Source: JADJEI01 sp035328465 (GTDB lineage: Bacteria; Bacteroidota; Ignavibacteria; Ignavibacteriales; Ignavibacteriaceae). Taken from it: 31,603 nucleotides of DNA. The DNA lies in NCBI GenBank assembly GCA_035328465.1, contig DAOLIQ010000033.1:1-31603 (forward strand), given 5' to 3'. The number at the start of each line of letters is the position of its first letter. Position 1 is the stretch's first letter. The position numbers and the translations under genes are program-made. Positions 15,144-22,746 of the stretch are shown here, in pieces. The notes beneath the pieces were generated by a model, which was given only the letters and a program-made list of their open reading frames with translations, was not told the origin of the DNA and did no database searches.

Positions 15144-17273
15144 TTATCTGATTGTTTTAGAAAAATTTCCGGATGACTTCATTGCATTATTCATAAACCA
15201 CTCTTGAGAGTTTATTTTTTTTGAACCATCCTTGGCTTTAGCGAATCTGTAAGTCATATCGGAATAAAGTTCCCTTGCCTTAATATTATCTTTAGAATAA
15301 ATTTTTAAAACGTTATTCCTAATTTCTTCTTTCAGGCTCACACTCTCAATTGGGAAAATAATTTCCACTCTACGATCAAGATTTCTTTGCATCAGGTCTG
15401 CACTGCTGAGGTAGAATTCTTCATTTCCACTATTATAAAAATAAAGCACTCTGCTATGTTCAAGAAATCTTCCTACAATACTACGAACAGAAATGTTTTC
15501 ACTTAAGTCTTTAATGCCGGGTACAAGACAGCAGATCCCTCGAATTATCAATTCTATTTTGACACCGTTATTAGAAGCTTCGTAGAGGGCGCTTATCATC
15601 AAAGGATCAACTAACGAATTCATCTTCATTATAATTTTGCCTTCTGAACCGGCTTTGACATTTTCAATTTCTCTTAGAATAAGATACAAAACTTTTTCGC
15701 GCATATTTATTGGAGCTACAAAAAGTTTTTTAAATTCAGATTGTTTGGAGTACCCGGTAAGATAATTGAATATTTCGGAAACATCGGTGCAAATATCTTC
15801 ATCGCAAGTAAAAAATCCGAAATCAGTGTAAAGTTTTGCAGTGCTTGCGTTATAATTGCCCGTTGAGAGATGTACATATCTTTTTACGCCGTCAAATTCT
15901 TTACGTACTATCAAGGTCATTTTGGCGTGTGTCTTTAATCCAACCAAACCATAAACAACATGTACCCCAACCTTTTCAAGTTCTTTTGCCCAGTAGATAT
16001 TGTTTTCTTCATCGAACCGGGCTTTAAGTTCAACAAGAACTGCAACTTGTTTTCCACGCTCAGCAGCTTCAATTAATGATCTAACGATGGGGGAGTCAGA
16101 ACCTACACGGTAAAGAGTTTGTTTAATTGCCAAAACATCAGGATCGGCCGCTGCTTTTTTTATCAGATCAATTACGCTTGAGAAAGAATCAAAAGGATGA
16201 TGAATTAGAATATCTTTTTTACGCATTGTTGTAAAAATATCTTCTTCATCTTCAAAACCCTTTGCTGTTACAGGGTAAAAAGGTTTTTCCTTTAACTGAT
16301 GAAGCGGCAGATTGTAAAGCGACATTACATCACTCATTCCGAGCGGACCATTAACAACCTGTACATCTTCGCGTTTAATTTCTAAATTTTCTATAAGCGT
16401 ATCAAGCATAAACTCCGGCATTTGCCCTTCAACCTCAAGACGTACAACGCTTCCAAATCTTCGCTGTTTAATATTCTCTTCAATAACGCTCAGCAAGTCA
16501 TCGGCTTCATCTTCTTGTAATTCAATATCAGTATCTCTTGTGATTCTGAATTTGTGTGCTTCAAGGATTTCAGTTCCGGGGAAAAGGAATTTAAGATTGG
16601 CTTTTATCAAATCGCCAAGCCAGATAAACCGTGCAGAGCATTTTCCATTCACCTGAATTTTCTTTTGCGGGTCTATTATTTTATCAATCTGCATCAATCG
16701 TGGCAGTATGCTTGGTACTTTAACCCTTGCAAAATGATTTTCGCCGTTCGGCATTCTTACAAGTATAGCAAGGTTTAAGCTCAAGTTTGAAATGTATGGG
16801 AATGGTCTGCCGGGATCAAATGCAAGGGGGGTTAAGACGGGATATATTTCTTTGGTGAAGTAGTCGGTAAGTATAGCTTTTTCTTTCTCATTTAGATCGT
16901 TATATCGTAATACAGATACGCCATGGCTTTTAAGTGTAGGAACAATCTCTTCTGCCCACAATCTATTGAGCTCTTTAATCATCGGCTTCAAAGTTTTCTC
17001 AATCTTCTGAAGTTGAACAATAGGAGTTAATCCATCAATAGACGGTTCAGCTACCCCGGCGGCAATTTGCTCTTTTATCCCAGCAACTCTAATCATATAA
17101 AATTCATCAAGGTTGGTGCTAAAGATTGAGAGAAATTTTATTTTTTCCAGTAAAGGAAGCTCAGGGTTAAGCGCTTCGTCAAGTACCCGTCGATTAAATT
17201 CCACCCAGCTTAAATCACGATTGAAAAAATTCGCGGGATTATTATACTTTTTTAGTAAATCTTTTGTGCTCAT
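15144..17273 (-). CDS. ppk1: Polyphosphate kinase 1
   Basis: 709 aa, normal PPK1 length. The N-terminal domain has FFNRDLSWVEFNRRVLDEA and FSTNLDEFYMIRVAG. The first catalytic histidine is H449 in LKTHAKM, and the second PLD-like histidine is H606 in FLEHSRVLYF. Other marks are IKQTLYRVG, HLSTGNYN and RRVEIIFP. The enzyme makes long-chain inorganic polyphosphate from ATP at the membrane. It is the first gene of a minus-strand group (mrp, nifU-like and AI-2E-family follow). A 253-nt gap separates it from the divergent anion permease. A TATATTTC -7-like box lies about 20 nt upstream of the ATG, without a clear -33 partner. Confidence 0.97.
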   Translation of the reverse strand: MSTKDLLKKYNNPANFFNRDLSWVEFNRRVLDEALNPELPLLEKIKFLSIFSTNLDEFYMIRVAGIKEQIAAGVAEPSIDGLTPIVQLQKIEKTLKPMIKELNRLWAEEIVPTLKSHGVSVLRYNDLNEKEKAILTDYFTKEIYPVLTPLAFDPGRPFPYISNLSLNLAILVRMPNGENHFARVKVPSILPRLMQIDKIIDPQKKIQVNGKCSARFIWLGDLIKANLKFLFPGTEILEAHKFRITRDTDIELQEDEADDLLSVIEENIKQRRFGSVVRLEVEGQMPEFMLDTLIENLEIKREDVQVVNGPLGMSDVMSLYNLPLHQLKEKPFYPVTAKGFEDEEDIFTTMRKKDILIHHPFDSFSSVIDLIKKAAADPDVLAIKQTLYRVGSDSPIVRSLIEAAERGKQVAVLVELKARFDEENNIYWAKELEKVGVHVVYGLVGLKTHAKMTLIVRKEFDGVKRYVHLSTGNYNASTAKLYTDFGFFTCDEDICTDVSEIFNYLTGYSKQSEFKKLFVAPINMREKVLYLILREIENVKAGSEGKIIMKMNSLVDPLMISALYEASNNGVKIELIIRGICCLVPGIKDLSENISVRSIVGRFLEHSRVLYFYNSGNEEFYLSSADLMQRNLDRRVEIIFPIESVSLKEEIRNNVLKIYSKDNIKARELYSDMTYRFAKAKDGSKKINSQEWFMNNAMKSSGNFSKTIR

Positions 17274-17526
17274 ATTATTTCTGTTTTCGGATTGAAATAT
17301 AAATTATTTAATCCTAAAATTCTGTGATAAAAGAAATAATTAGCTATTATTGTGCCACCTAATGAATATTTCCTCAATTGTTTTTCATTGATTATGCTTA
17401 AAATTGAGCTATTGATTTTGCGAAACAATTAGCTAAGTAAATATTGGAAAATAAAGAAGTAAAAAAGATAGAATTAGTACTTTTTCGATTTGAAGAAAAA
17501 TTTTTAATAATAATAATTTGTAAAAA

Positions 17527-18753
17527 TTGAATTTCAATCTGACTTTTCATGCTTTTGTTATAGCAGTTACTTTAATTGGTGTAGCCATTGGACGATACCC
17601 AAAACTGAGAATGAACCGGGCAACAATTGCATTTGTCGGGGCGGTAGTGCTTGTACTTACCGGTGCACTTTCTCTTGATCAGGCATTTTCAGCGATTGAT
17701 ATGAACACAATAGTTCTGTTGTTTGCGATGATGATAATTAATGCTAATCTTCGAATGTCTGGTTTTTTTGGAATTATCTCTGACAAAGTTGTACAAATCT
17801 CACACACTCAAAATCACCTTCTGATAATCATAATTTTTACTTCCGGGATTTTATCCGCACTCTTTTTAAATGATACAATAGTTTTAATGTTCACTCCGCT
17901 CTTATTAGAAATAACAAGGAGGGGTGATATAAATCCAATTCCGTATTTAATAGCGCTGGCAGCTTCAGCCAATATTGGATCTGTGGCTACTATAATTGGT
18001 AACCCACAGAACATGCTCATCGGAATCAGCTCAGGAATTGACTTTAGAACTTTTGCATTTCATTTAACTCCAATATCAATAATCGGGTTGATAGTCTGCT
18101 TGATTGTAATAAAAATAATTTACTGGAAGTCTATCCGATCGAATAAGATTAATTTCTCTTCACATAAATCAACCAGACCATACAAACCTCTTCTTTATAA
18201 AAGTATCATAGCTTCAATATTAATGTTGATAGCTTTAAATATTGGTGTGTCAATCACACTTGCAGCTATTGGAGGTGCATCATTACTCTTAATTACGAGA
18301 AGACTAAAACCCGAAAGAGTTTTTAGAGAAATTGATTGGACGCTATTAGTATTTTTTGCATCACTTTTTATAGTAACCCATTCAATTGAAACTACCGGAT
18401 TATCAGATAAAATTTTCAATTCAAATGTAGTTTGGATAACAAACGATTTATGGCGTTTTTCCGGAAGTGCTGTGCTGCTGAGTAATTTAGTTTCGAATGT
18501 TCCGGCAGTACTTCTTTTCAAACCAATTATAAAAATGATGATTAATCCTCAAATAGCATGGTTAGTTTTGTCTATGGCAACAACATTTGCTGGAAATTTA
18601 ACATTGATTGGCTCTGTAGCGAATCTTATAGTTGCCGAATCAGCAACGAAGGAGGGAGTTAAGCTGTCATTTATGGAATATTTAAAAGCAGGCATTCCTA
18701 TCACAATAGCAACTGTTATTTTGGGTGTAATTTGGTTTTTGATCATCTCTTGA
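17527..18753 (+). CDS. ArsB/NhaD/SLC13-type anion permease
   Basis: 408 aa, highly hydrophobic, with about 10-12 membrane segments. It shows the ion-transporter-superfamily internal duplication: FLNDTIVLMFTPLL with ASANIGSVATIIGNPQNMLIG in the first half, and SNLVSNVPAVLLF with TTFAGNLTLIGSVANLIV in the second. The paired N-D/NVP and GNP/GSVAN motifs mark the re-entrant hairpins of the ArsB/CitM/SLC13 group. The substrate (arsenite, citrate, dicarboxylate or Na+/H+) cannot be told, and no arsenic genes are nearby. The start is TTG without a visible ribosome binding site. It is divergent from ppk1; the 253-nt gap has an imperfect inverted repeat (AGCTATTG...CAATTAGCT, near 17407). Confidence 0.9.
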   Translation: MNFNLTFHAFVIAVTLIGVAIGRYPKLRMNRATIAFVGAVVLVLTGALSLDQAFSAIDMNTIVLLFAMMIINANLRMSGFFGIISDKVVQISHTQNHLLIIIIFTSGILSALFLNDTIVLMFTPLLLEITRRGDINPIPYLIALAASANIGSVATIIGNPQNMLIGISSGIDFRTFAFHLTPISIIGLIVCLIVIKIIYWKSIRSNKINFSSHKSTRPYKPLLYKSIIASILMLIALNIGVSITLAAIGGASLLLITRRLKPERVFREIDWTLLVFFASLFIVTHSIETTGLSDKIFNSNVVWITNDLWRFSGSAVLLSNLVSNVPAVLLFKPIIKMMINPQIAWLVLSMATTFAGNLTLIGSVANLIVAESATKEGVKLSFMEYLKAGIPITIATVILGVIWFLIIS

Positions 18754-18793
18754 ATGAACGCTTTAGATAATAACTAAATAGATATTTATTTAA

Positions 18794-18910
18794 TTATTTT
18801 TTATGGAATCCATTTTTATCTTCAGATCCAAAAGGGGATCGAAAAATCCCAATTGCAACAAAAAGATAAACAAGAATTACCAATAAGATCAAATAAAATA
18901 GATTAATCAT
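18794..18910 (-). CDS. Small single-pass membrane protein, 38 aa, unrecognised
   Basis: A minus-strand ORF starts with ATG at 18908-18910, preceded by a strong Shine-Dalgarno site (GAAGGAGAAT, 4-5 nt spacing). It encodes MINLFYLILLVILVYLFVA, then IGIFRSPFGSEDKNGFHKK. The first about 22 residues form one membrane helix, followed by a short charged tail. Size and shape recall accessory subunits of membrane complexes such as KdpF or CcoS/CydX-type peptides, but no specific match is recognised. It lies alone in the 433-nt gap between the anion permease (convergent) and the deoxyhypusine synthase-like gene (same strand, 277 nt upstream). The ribosome binding site and clean hydrophobic profile make it a credible gene. 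Confidence 0.6.
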   Translation of the reverse strand: MINLFYLILLVILVYLFVAIGIFRSPFGSEDKNGFHKK

Positions 18911-19039
18911 ATTCTCCTTCAAAGAATAGATATTATTAATATGACACTTATTGGAAAATTAGAAGAAAATTTTTTAGAAAATTGTCTTGAAGCGGTCTTT
19001 TCGAAAAGATTTTAGATTGAAAAGAGGTTGAAATACAAA

Positions 19040-19171
19040 AGAGGCGGTCTTAAAAGTGTCATTCCGTAGCAAAGCAAACGGAATCTATTGCTTCGATTCT
19101 GTTTAATCTTTAGAACCTGATTCCGATGTATCGGGATTGGGTGGCAAAAACAGACTTTTGAGACAGCCTCT
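19040..19171. mobile_element. 132-bp MITE-like element with 18-bp imperfect terminal inverted repeats
   Basis: The left end (19040-19057, AGAGGCGGTCTTAAAAGT) and right end (19154-19171, ACTTTTGAGACAGCCTCT) are inverted copies with 16 of 18 positions matching. Inside are two smaller palindromes: ATTCCGT/ACGGAAT (19061-19084) and ATTCCGAT-gt-ATCGGGAT (19120-19137, one mismatch). There is no coding capacity. This structure fits a miniature inverted-repeat element or composite of dispersed palindromes. It begins 15 nt beyond the stop of the deoxyhypusine synthase-like gene and could end its transcript. No target-site duplication is obvious. Confidence 0.5.
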
Positions 19172-19186
19172 CTCAAGTTTAAATGA

Positions 19187-20233
19187 TTATTTTGCAGCGA
19201 TTATTTCGTTGGCAAATAATTTTTGAAATTCTTTCGGTTTTCTTTCTTTCCAACTTCCTTTATGATAAGCATACCCGGCAATCAACGGAAAAGCGATAGT
19301 CGCTTCTGCATAAACCATCTGCTCAAATGTGGTAGAAACTTTTCCCCAACTGCTGGCTTCTTTCAAAGTTGAACCGGATAAAGCACCATCTCTTTCATCA
19401 GCAACTGTGATTTGAACGGCATATTTGTGCATCTGTGCATCTTCCTGTAGAATATCTGCAGCAACAACAATATCCTGAGTGAAGTTTTTAGGTACCCCAC
19501 CCCCAACCATAAATATCCCTGTCTCTCTGCAATTTAATTTTATTTTTGTCAGTTCAAGAAAATCTTTTGCAGAGTCAACAGAGACATGTTTATCGGGGTT
19601 ATTTGTCTGATGTATAATAAACCCAAAACCGGCAGAACAATCAGAGAAGGCGGGAACAAATATCGGGACGTTCTTTTTATAAGCCGCGTATATAACCGAA
19701 TCATCTACTTTTGGTCCGCCATTAATTTCAAGATATCTGCCAAACTCATAAAGAAATTCTCTGGAGGAATAAGGTTTTGGCTCCATCAAATCGAAAATTT
19801 TTCCACAAGTTTCATCACAAATTCTTAGCTCATCTTCATCAATAAAAGTATCGTATATTCTGTCAATATGAAGGTCTCGCATTTCATTGTCATCAACAAA
19901 TGGAGACCCAATGTAGTGCTTAAATCCAAGTGCTTCAAAGAAATCCTGATCAACCATAATAGCCCCTGTCGAAACGATCGCATCCACCATGTTATTCATA
20001 ATTAAATCATAAACAACTTTCTTCAAACCTGCGCTGAATAAACTTCCGGCGAGAGTGAGAACGATACCGCAATTTTTATCTTTTTGCATCATATCAAAAA
20101 TTTTTGCTGCACGATTCAAATCTCGTGAAGAAAAAGCCATATGTTCCATTGCATCAACTAATGGAACGACATTGTGCTTTTTAATATCAATGTGCCGGAT
20201 AACATCTTTTAAATAATCTTTTTTTGTTGACAT
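19187..20233 (-). CDS. Deoxyhypusine synthase-family protein
   Basis: 348 aa. The family is recognised from CGIVLTLAGSLFSAGL, VDAIVSTGAIMVDQDFFEALG, PIFVPAFSDCSAGFG, and the C-terminal KEASSWGKVSTTFEQMVYAEAT, where K298 matches the lysine that forms the aminobutyl-enzyme intermediate of eukaryotic deoxyhypusine synthase. The NAD-binding region is also kept. In eukaryotes the reaction transfers the aminobutyl group of spermidine to eIF5A; bacteria lack eIF5A, so the acceptor must differ, and bacterial relatives are thought to use a polyamine (homospermidine-type product). AAGGAG lies 7 nt before the ATG, and a promoter-like TTTG/TATATTTG pair lies just upstream. Soluble, cytoplasmic. Confidence 0.92.
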   Translation of the reverse strand: MSTKKDYLKDVIRHIDIKKHNVVPLVDAMEHMAFSSRDLNRAAKIFDMMQKDKNCGIVLTLAGSLFSAGLKKVVYDLIMNNMVDAIVSTGAIMVDQDFFEALGFKHYIGSPFVDDNEMRDLHIDRIYDTFIDEDELRICDETCGKIFDLMEPKPYSSREFLYEFGRYLEINGGPKVDDSVIYAAYKKNVPIFVPAFSDCSAGFGFIIHQTNNPDKHVSVDSAKDFLELTKIKLNCRETGIFMVGGGVPKNFTQDIVVAADILQEDAQMHKYAVQITVADERDGALSGSTLKEASSWGKVSTTFEQMVYAEATIAFPLIAGYAYHKGSWKERKPKEFQKLFANEIIAAK

Positions 20234-20256
20234 TTTATACTCCTTCTTTTTTCTTT

Positions 20257-20286
20257 CAAATATAAATAATCTTTAGGTAAACCAAA
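20257..20286 (-). promoter_or_regulatory. Promoter of the deoxyhypusine synthase-like gene
   Basis: On the minus strand TTTG (20286-20283) is followed after 18 nt by TATATTTG (20264-20257), a perfect TAnnTTTG -7 box. The spacing is one nt shorter than the usual 19-21. Transcription would start near 20250, giving a leader of about 17 nt that holds the AAGGAG site. This gives the gene its own promoter in addition to any read-through from the epimerase gene. Confidence 0.6.
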
Positions 20287-20312
20287 GCGCAATTGAGGAA
20301 AACATTTTTCTA

Positions 20313-21350
20313 TCAGAAAAATAATTTGGCAAACCTTAACACACCTTGTTTCCAAGGAACGCGATGGGAAATGCCGCTAGTGTTTTCAAATTCATTAAGA
20401 TGATCCAAGTACCATTTGTAGTTTCTGATTAATGCATCTTTGTTTGAGAATTTTGGTTTGAAGCCGAGATTTTTTTCTGCTTTTTCGATTGAAACAAAGG
20501 AATCTTTTGAAGCAGTTTCATAAACCCACTTATAGAGTGGCGAAAGTTTTAGTGCTTCCAAAATTCTTAGCAGCCATATAATAGGCGACTCCGGCAGTCC
20601 AACAATCTTTTTTCCGTAGCCTGCATAATCCAAAACTGCCTGATAATCCTCACGCATAGTAGTAAATTCTTTTGCTCCAATATTAAATGTATCATTAACA
20701 ATATTCTGATCAAGTGTACAGCATAAGTAAATTGCCTCGCAAAGATCTTCCACATCCAATAATTGATATTTATTTTTACCGCTGCCTATCATTGGGAAGC
20801 CGCGTTTGTCTTTCGCCCAATCGTAAAACAAAGCAAACACACCCAATCTTTCAGGACCAATGAATGATTTTGGACGAATAATAGGAACACACATTCCCTC
20901 ATTACGTTTTTTTAAACATTCCTCCTCGGCTAAAATTTTAGCCTTACCATAGTGTCCTACTCCATCAAGTTTATCGTATTCAAACAAAGGGTGGTGATCA
21001 GGGATTCCGTAAACAGCAGTAGAGGAAATGTGAATAAATCTTTTAACATTATTTTTTTGTGCTTGTTTCAGAAGTAAACGAGTTCCCTCAACATCTGTTG
21101 AAAAAATTTCATCAGCAGAATAGAGTGGAAGAGCAGCAGCAGTGTGAATCACAATATTTATATTTTTTAATGATTTTGAAACTATCGCTTCATCGCGAAT
21201 ATCACCCGTAACAATTTCTATTTTCTCATTCATGTCCTTGTAATTAAAAGGGACAATATCCAGCGATACTATTTCATGACCTCTACTATGTAAATAACGA
21301 ACGAGATTTATACCGAGAAAACCGGCTCCGCCTGTAATTAAAAATTTCAT
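20313..21350 (-). CDS. NAD-dependent epimerase/dehydratase (extended SDR family)
   Basis: 345 aa. The Rossmann motif TGGAGFLG is at residues 6-13, followed by D31 at the end of beta-2 (an NAD rather than NADP preference). The catalytic set is S110 in HISSTAVYG and Y134-x3-K138 in HYGKAK. The substrate loop has RPKSFIGPERLGVF. The order fits extended short-chain dehydrogenases such as UDP-sugar 4-epimerases and 3-beta-hydroxysteroid dehydrogenase-like enzymes; the substrate is unknown. GGAG lies about 7 nt before the ATG. It is upstream of the deoxyhypusine synthase-like gene (79-nt gap) and divergent from the TonB-like gene (95-nt gap). Confidence 0.9.
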   Translation of the reverse strand: MKFLITGGAGFLGINLVRYLHSRGHEIVSLDIVPFNYKDMNEKIEIVTGDIRDEAIVSKSLKNINIVIHTAAALPLYSADEIFSTDVEGTRLLLKQAQKNNVKRFIHISSTAVYGIPDHHPLFEYDKLDGVGHYGKAKILAEEECLKKRNEGMCVPIIRPKSFIGPERLGVFALFYDWAKDKRGFPMIGSGKNKYQLLDVEDLCEAIYLCCTLDQNIVNDTFNIGAKEFTTMREDYQAVLDYAGYGKKIVGLPESPIIWLLRILEALKLSPLYKWVYETASKDSFVSIEKAEKNLGFKPKFSNKDALIRNYKWYLDHLNEFENTSGISHRVPWKQGVLRFAKLFF

Positions 21351-21408
21351 TTTGGCTCCGAGTGATGCTTTTATTTTTTAAGTTAATTCTTCTATCTAAT
21401 CTAATGGA

Positions 21409-21440
21409 GTTGAATTAACCTATTCTTAATCGTAATTTCG
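21409..21440 (+). promoter_or_regulatory. Promoter for the TonB-like gene, predicting a leaderless mRNA
   Basis: GTTG at 21409-21412, a 20-nt spacer and TAATTTCG at 21433-21440 fit the Bacteroidota promoter pattern with one mismatch in each box. Only 5 nt separate the -7 box from the ATG at 21446, so the transcript would begin at or next to the start codon. No Shine-Dalgarno sequence is present, which agrees with leaderless translation. Confidence 0.5.
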
Positions 21441-21445
21441 ATTAA

Positions 21446-22174
21446 ATGAATTTTGAATATTTAAATAACAAAAATAAAAAACTTTATCTGAGTTTTGCTT
21501 TATCTGCTTTAACTCATGTATTTATTTTTTTGCTTTTAGCTTTTTTATTAGGGATAAAGATTAAGAAGCCGATTATAAACCCCATCTTTTTGGAGTTCAA
21601 TAACATTACAGAATACCCTCGCGATGAATTTGAAACATCGAAGTCGGAACCGAATAATTCCCAAAAATTAAAACAGATGAATGAGAACACAAAAGAATTA
21701 GTTGAACCAATAAAACAAGTGCCATTGAACTACTATTTATTTTCTGATTTAGATGCTGATACTTCCGATTTGCAGCAAGTATATTATGAAACTACACTTG
21801 ACGTTACGATAAAATACCCCGCTGGATGGACATTTATTGATCAAAATGTTAAGAATAAATTAGATGGCGTGACATTCTGGTTAATTAATTCAGAAATTAA
21901 ACCTCCGCCTTATGTCCATCTCGAAGTACTTGATAAATATCTGTTCAACCCCGCAAAATTTAATGATAGTTTGAAAGTCTCTGATTTCTGGATCTATTAT
22001 GCAGAACCAAAAGAACTGGAAGGACAGATAACGCAGGTGCTTTACATTCGTACGGATATTGATGTGGATTTTAGTTTAAAAATTATGGTTAATAATTGGG
22101 AAAATTATAGAAATTTTCAGCCAAAATTGCTTGGAATGTTAAAAACCTTTGATTTTAAGCGATCTTTGTTCTAA
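21446..22174 (+). CDS. Single-pass inner-membrane protein with TonB-like N-terminus and PsbP-like C-terminal domain
   Basis: 242 aa. After about 12 charged residues one membrane helix runs from about 14 to 36 (LSFALSALTHVFIFLLLAFL). It carries S20-x3-H24, the SxxxH motif that TonB uses to couple to ExbB/ExbD. The strand after the helix (KKPIINPIFLEFN) also resembles TonB. A hydrophilic linker (about 50-90) leads to a globular periplasmic domain (about 105-240) that is not the TonB C-domain. Its VTIKYPAGWTFID start, followed by PPPYVHLEVLDKY, resembles PsbP/Mog1-like folds. No family is recognised with certainty. It is divergent from the epimerase gene and lies 120 nt before rplM. Confidence 0.75.
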   Translation: MNFEYLNNKNKKLYLSFALSALTHVFIFLLLAFLLGIKIKKPIINPIFLEFNNITEYPRDEFETSKSEPNNSQKLKQMNENTKELVEPIKQVPLNYYLFSDLDADTSDLQQVYYETTLDVTIKYPAGWTFIDQNVKNKLDGVTFWLINSEIKPPPYVHLEVLDKYLFNPAKFNDSLKVSDFWIYYAEPKELEGQITQVLYIRTDIDVDFSLKIMVNNWENYRNFQPKLLGMLKTFDFKRSLF

Positions 22175-22220
22175 CCGATCACCTCAACTTTAAACAATGA
22201 AATGTTTTAGACTTAATATT

Positions 22221-22252
22221 CTTGACTTTCTACATACATAAAAGTATCTTTA
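22221..22252 (+). promoter_or_regulatory. Promoter of the rplM-rpsI operon
   Basis: CTTG at 22221-22224, a 20-nt spacer and TATCTTTA at 22245-22252 match the TTTG / TAnnTTTG pattern closely (one mismatch in each). Transcription would begin near 22258, giving a leader of about 36 nt before the rplM TTG at 22294. The TTG of the -33 box could be mistaken for a start codon, but it would lie upstream of the transcript. Confidence 0.65.
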
Positions 22253-22293
22253 CAAACTTATTTGATAAAATTTATCCAATTTGGAGTGTATTC

Positions 22294-22746
22294 TTGAAAC
22301 AAGAAAAATTAACAAGATTTATTACCACTGAAGACGCGAATCGAAAGTGGTACATAGTAGATGCAAAAGATAAAGTCCTTGGTCGTTTGGCTACAGAAGT
22401 TGCCCGTGTAATACGAGGCAAACATAAACCGATTTTTACCCCTAATTTCGACACGGGTGATTTTGTTATTGTAATAAATGCCGCAAGTGTTCGGTTCACC
22501 GGCAAACGAGAGACTTTAAAATCTTATTTCTGGCATAGCGGTTACCCGGGCGGGCTTAAAAATGCCAAATTGCAGAATGTTCGTGCAACCAAACCAGAAT
22601 TTATTATCGAGAATGCCGTTAAAGGAATGTTACCAAAAAATCGTTTAGGTAATAAATTAATTAAAAAGTTGAAAGTTTATGCTGGAGAAGTCCATCCTCA
22701 TGCAGCACAGAAACCTGAAATATTAAGTTTTTCGGAGAAAGTATAA
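22294..22746 (+). CDS. rplM: Large ribosomal subunit protein uL13
   Basis: 150 aa from the TTG at 22294, the usual length for L13. Conserved parts are KWYIVDAKDKVLGRLATEVA, GDFVIVINA, HSGYPGGLK, AVKGMLPKNRLG and VYAGEVHPHAAQKPE. An open frame reaches back to a TTG at 22222, but that adds 24 residues foreign to L13 and overlaps the promoter. GGAG at 22283-22286, 7 nt before 22294, sets the true start. L13 binds 23S rRNA early in 50S assembly. Its stop codon touches the ATG of rpsI, the standard rplM-rpsI pair. Confidence 0.97.
   Translation: MKQEKLTRFITTEDANRKWYIVDAKDKVLGRLATEVARVIRGKHKPIFTPNFDTGDFVIVINAASVRFTGKRETLKSYFWHSGYPGGLKNAKLQNVRATKPEFIIENAVKGMLPKNRLGNKLIKKLKVYAGEVHPHAAQKPEILSFSEKV

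Noticed and set aside
17274..17526. Promoters in the ppk1/permease divergent gap
   Set aside because: Several TAnnTTT-like words occur, but none has a TTTG partner at the right distance; the AT-rich sequence makes such matches likely by chance.
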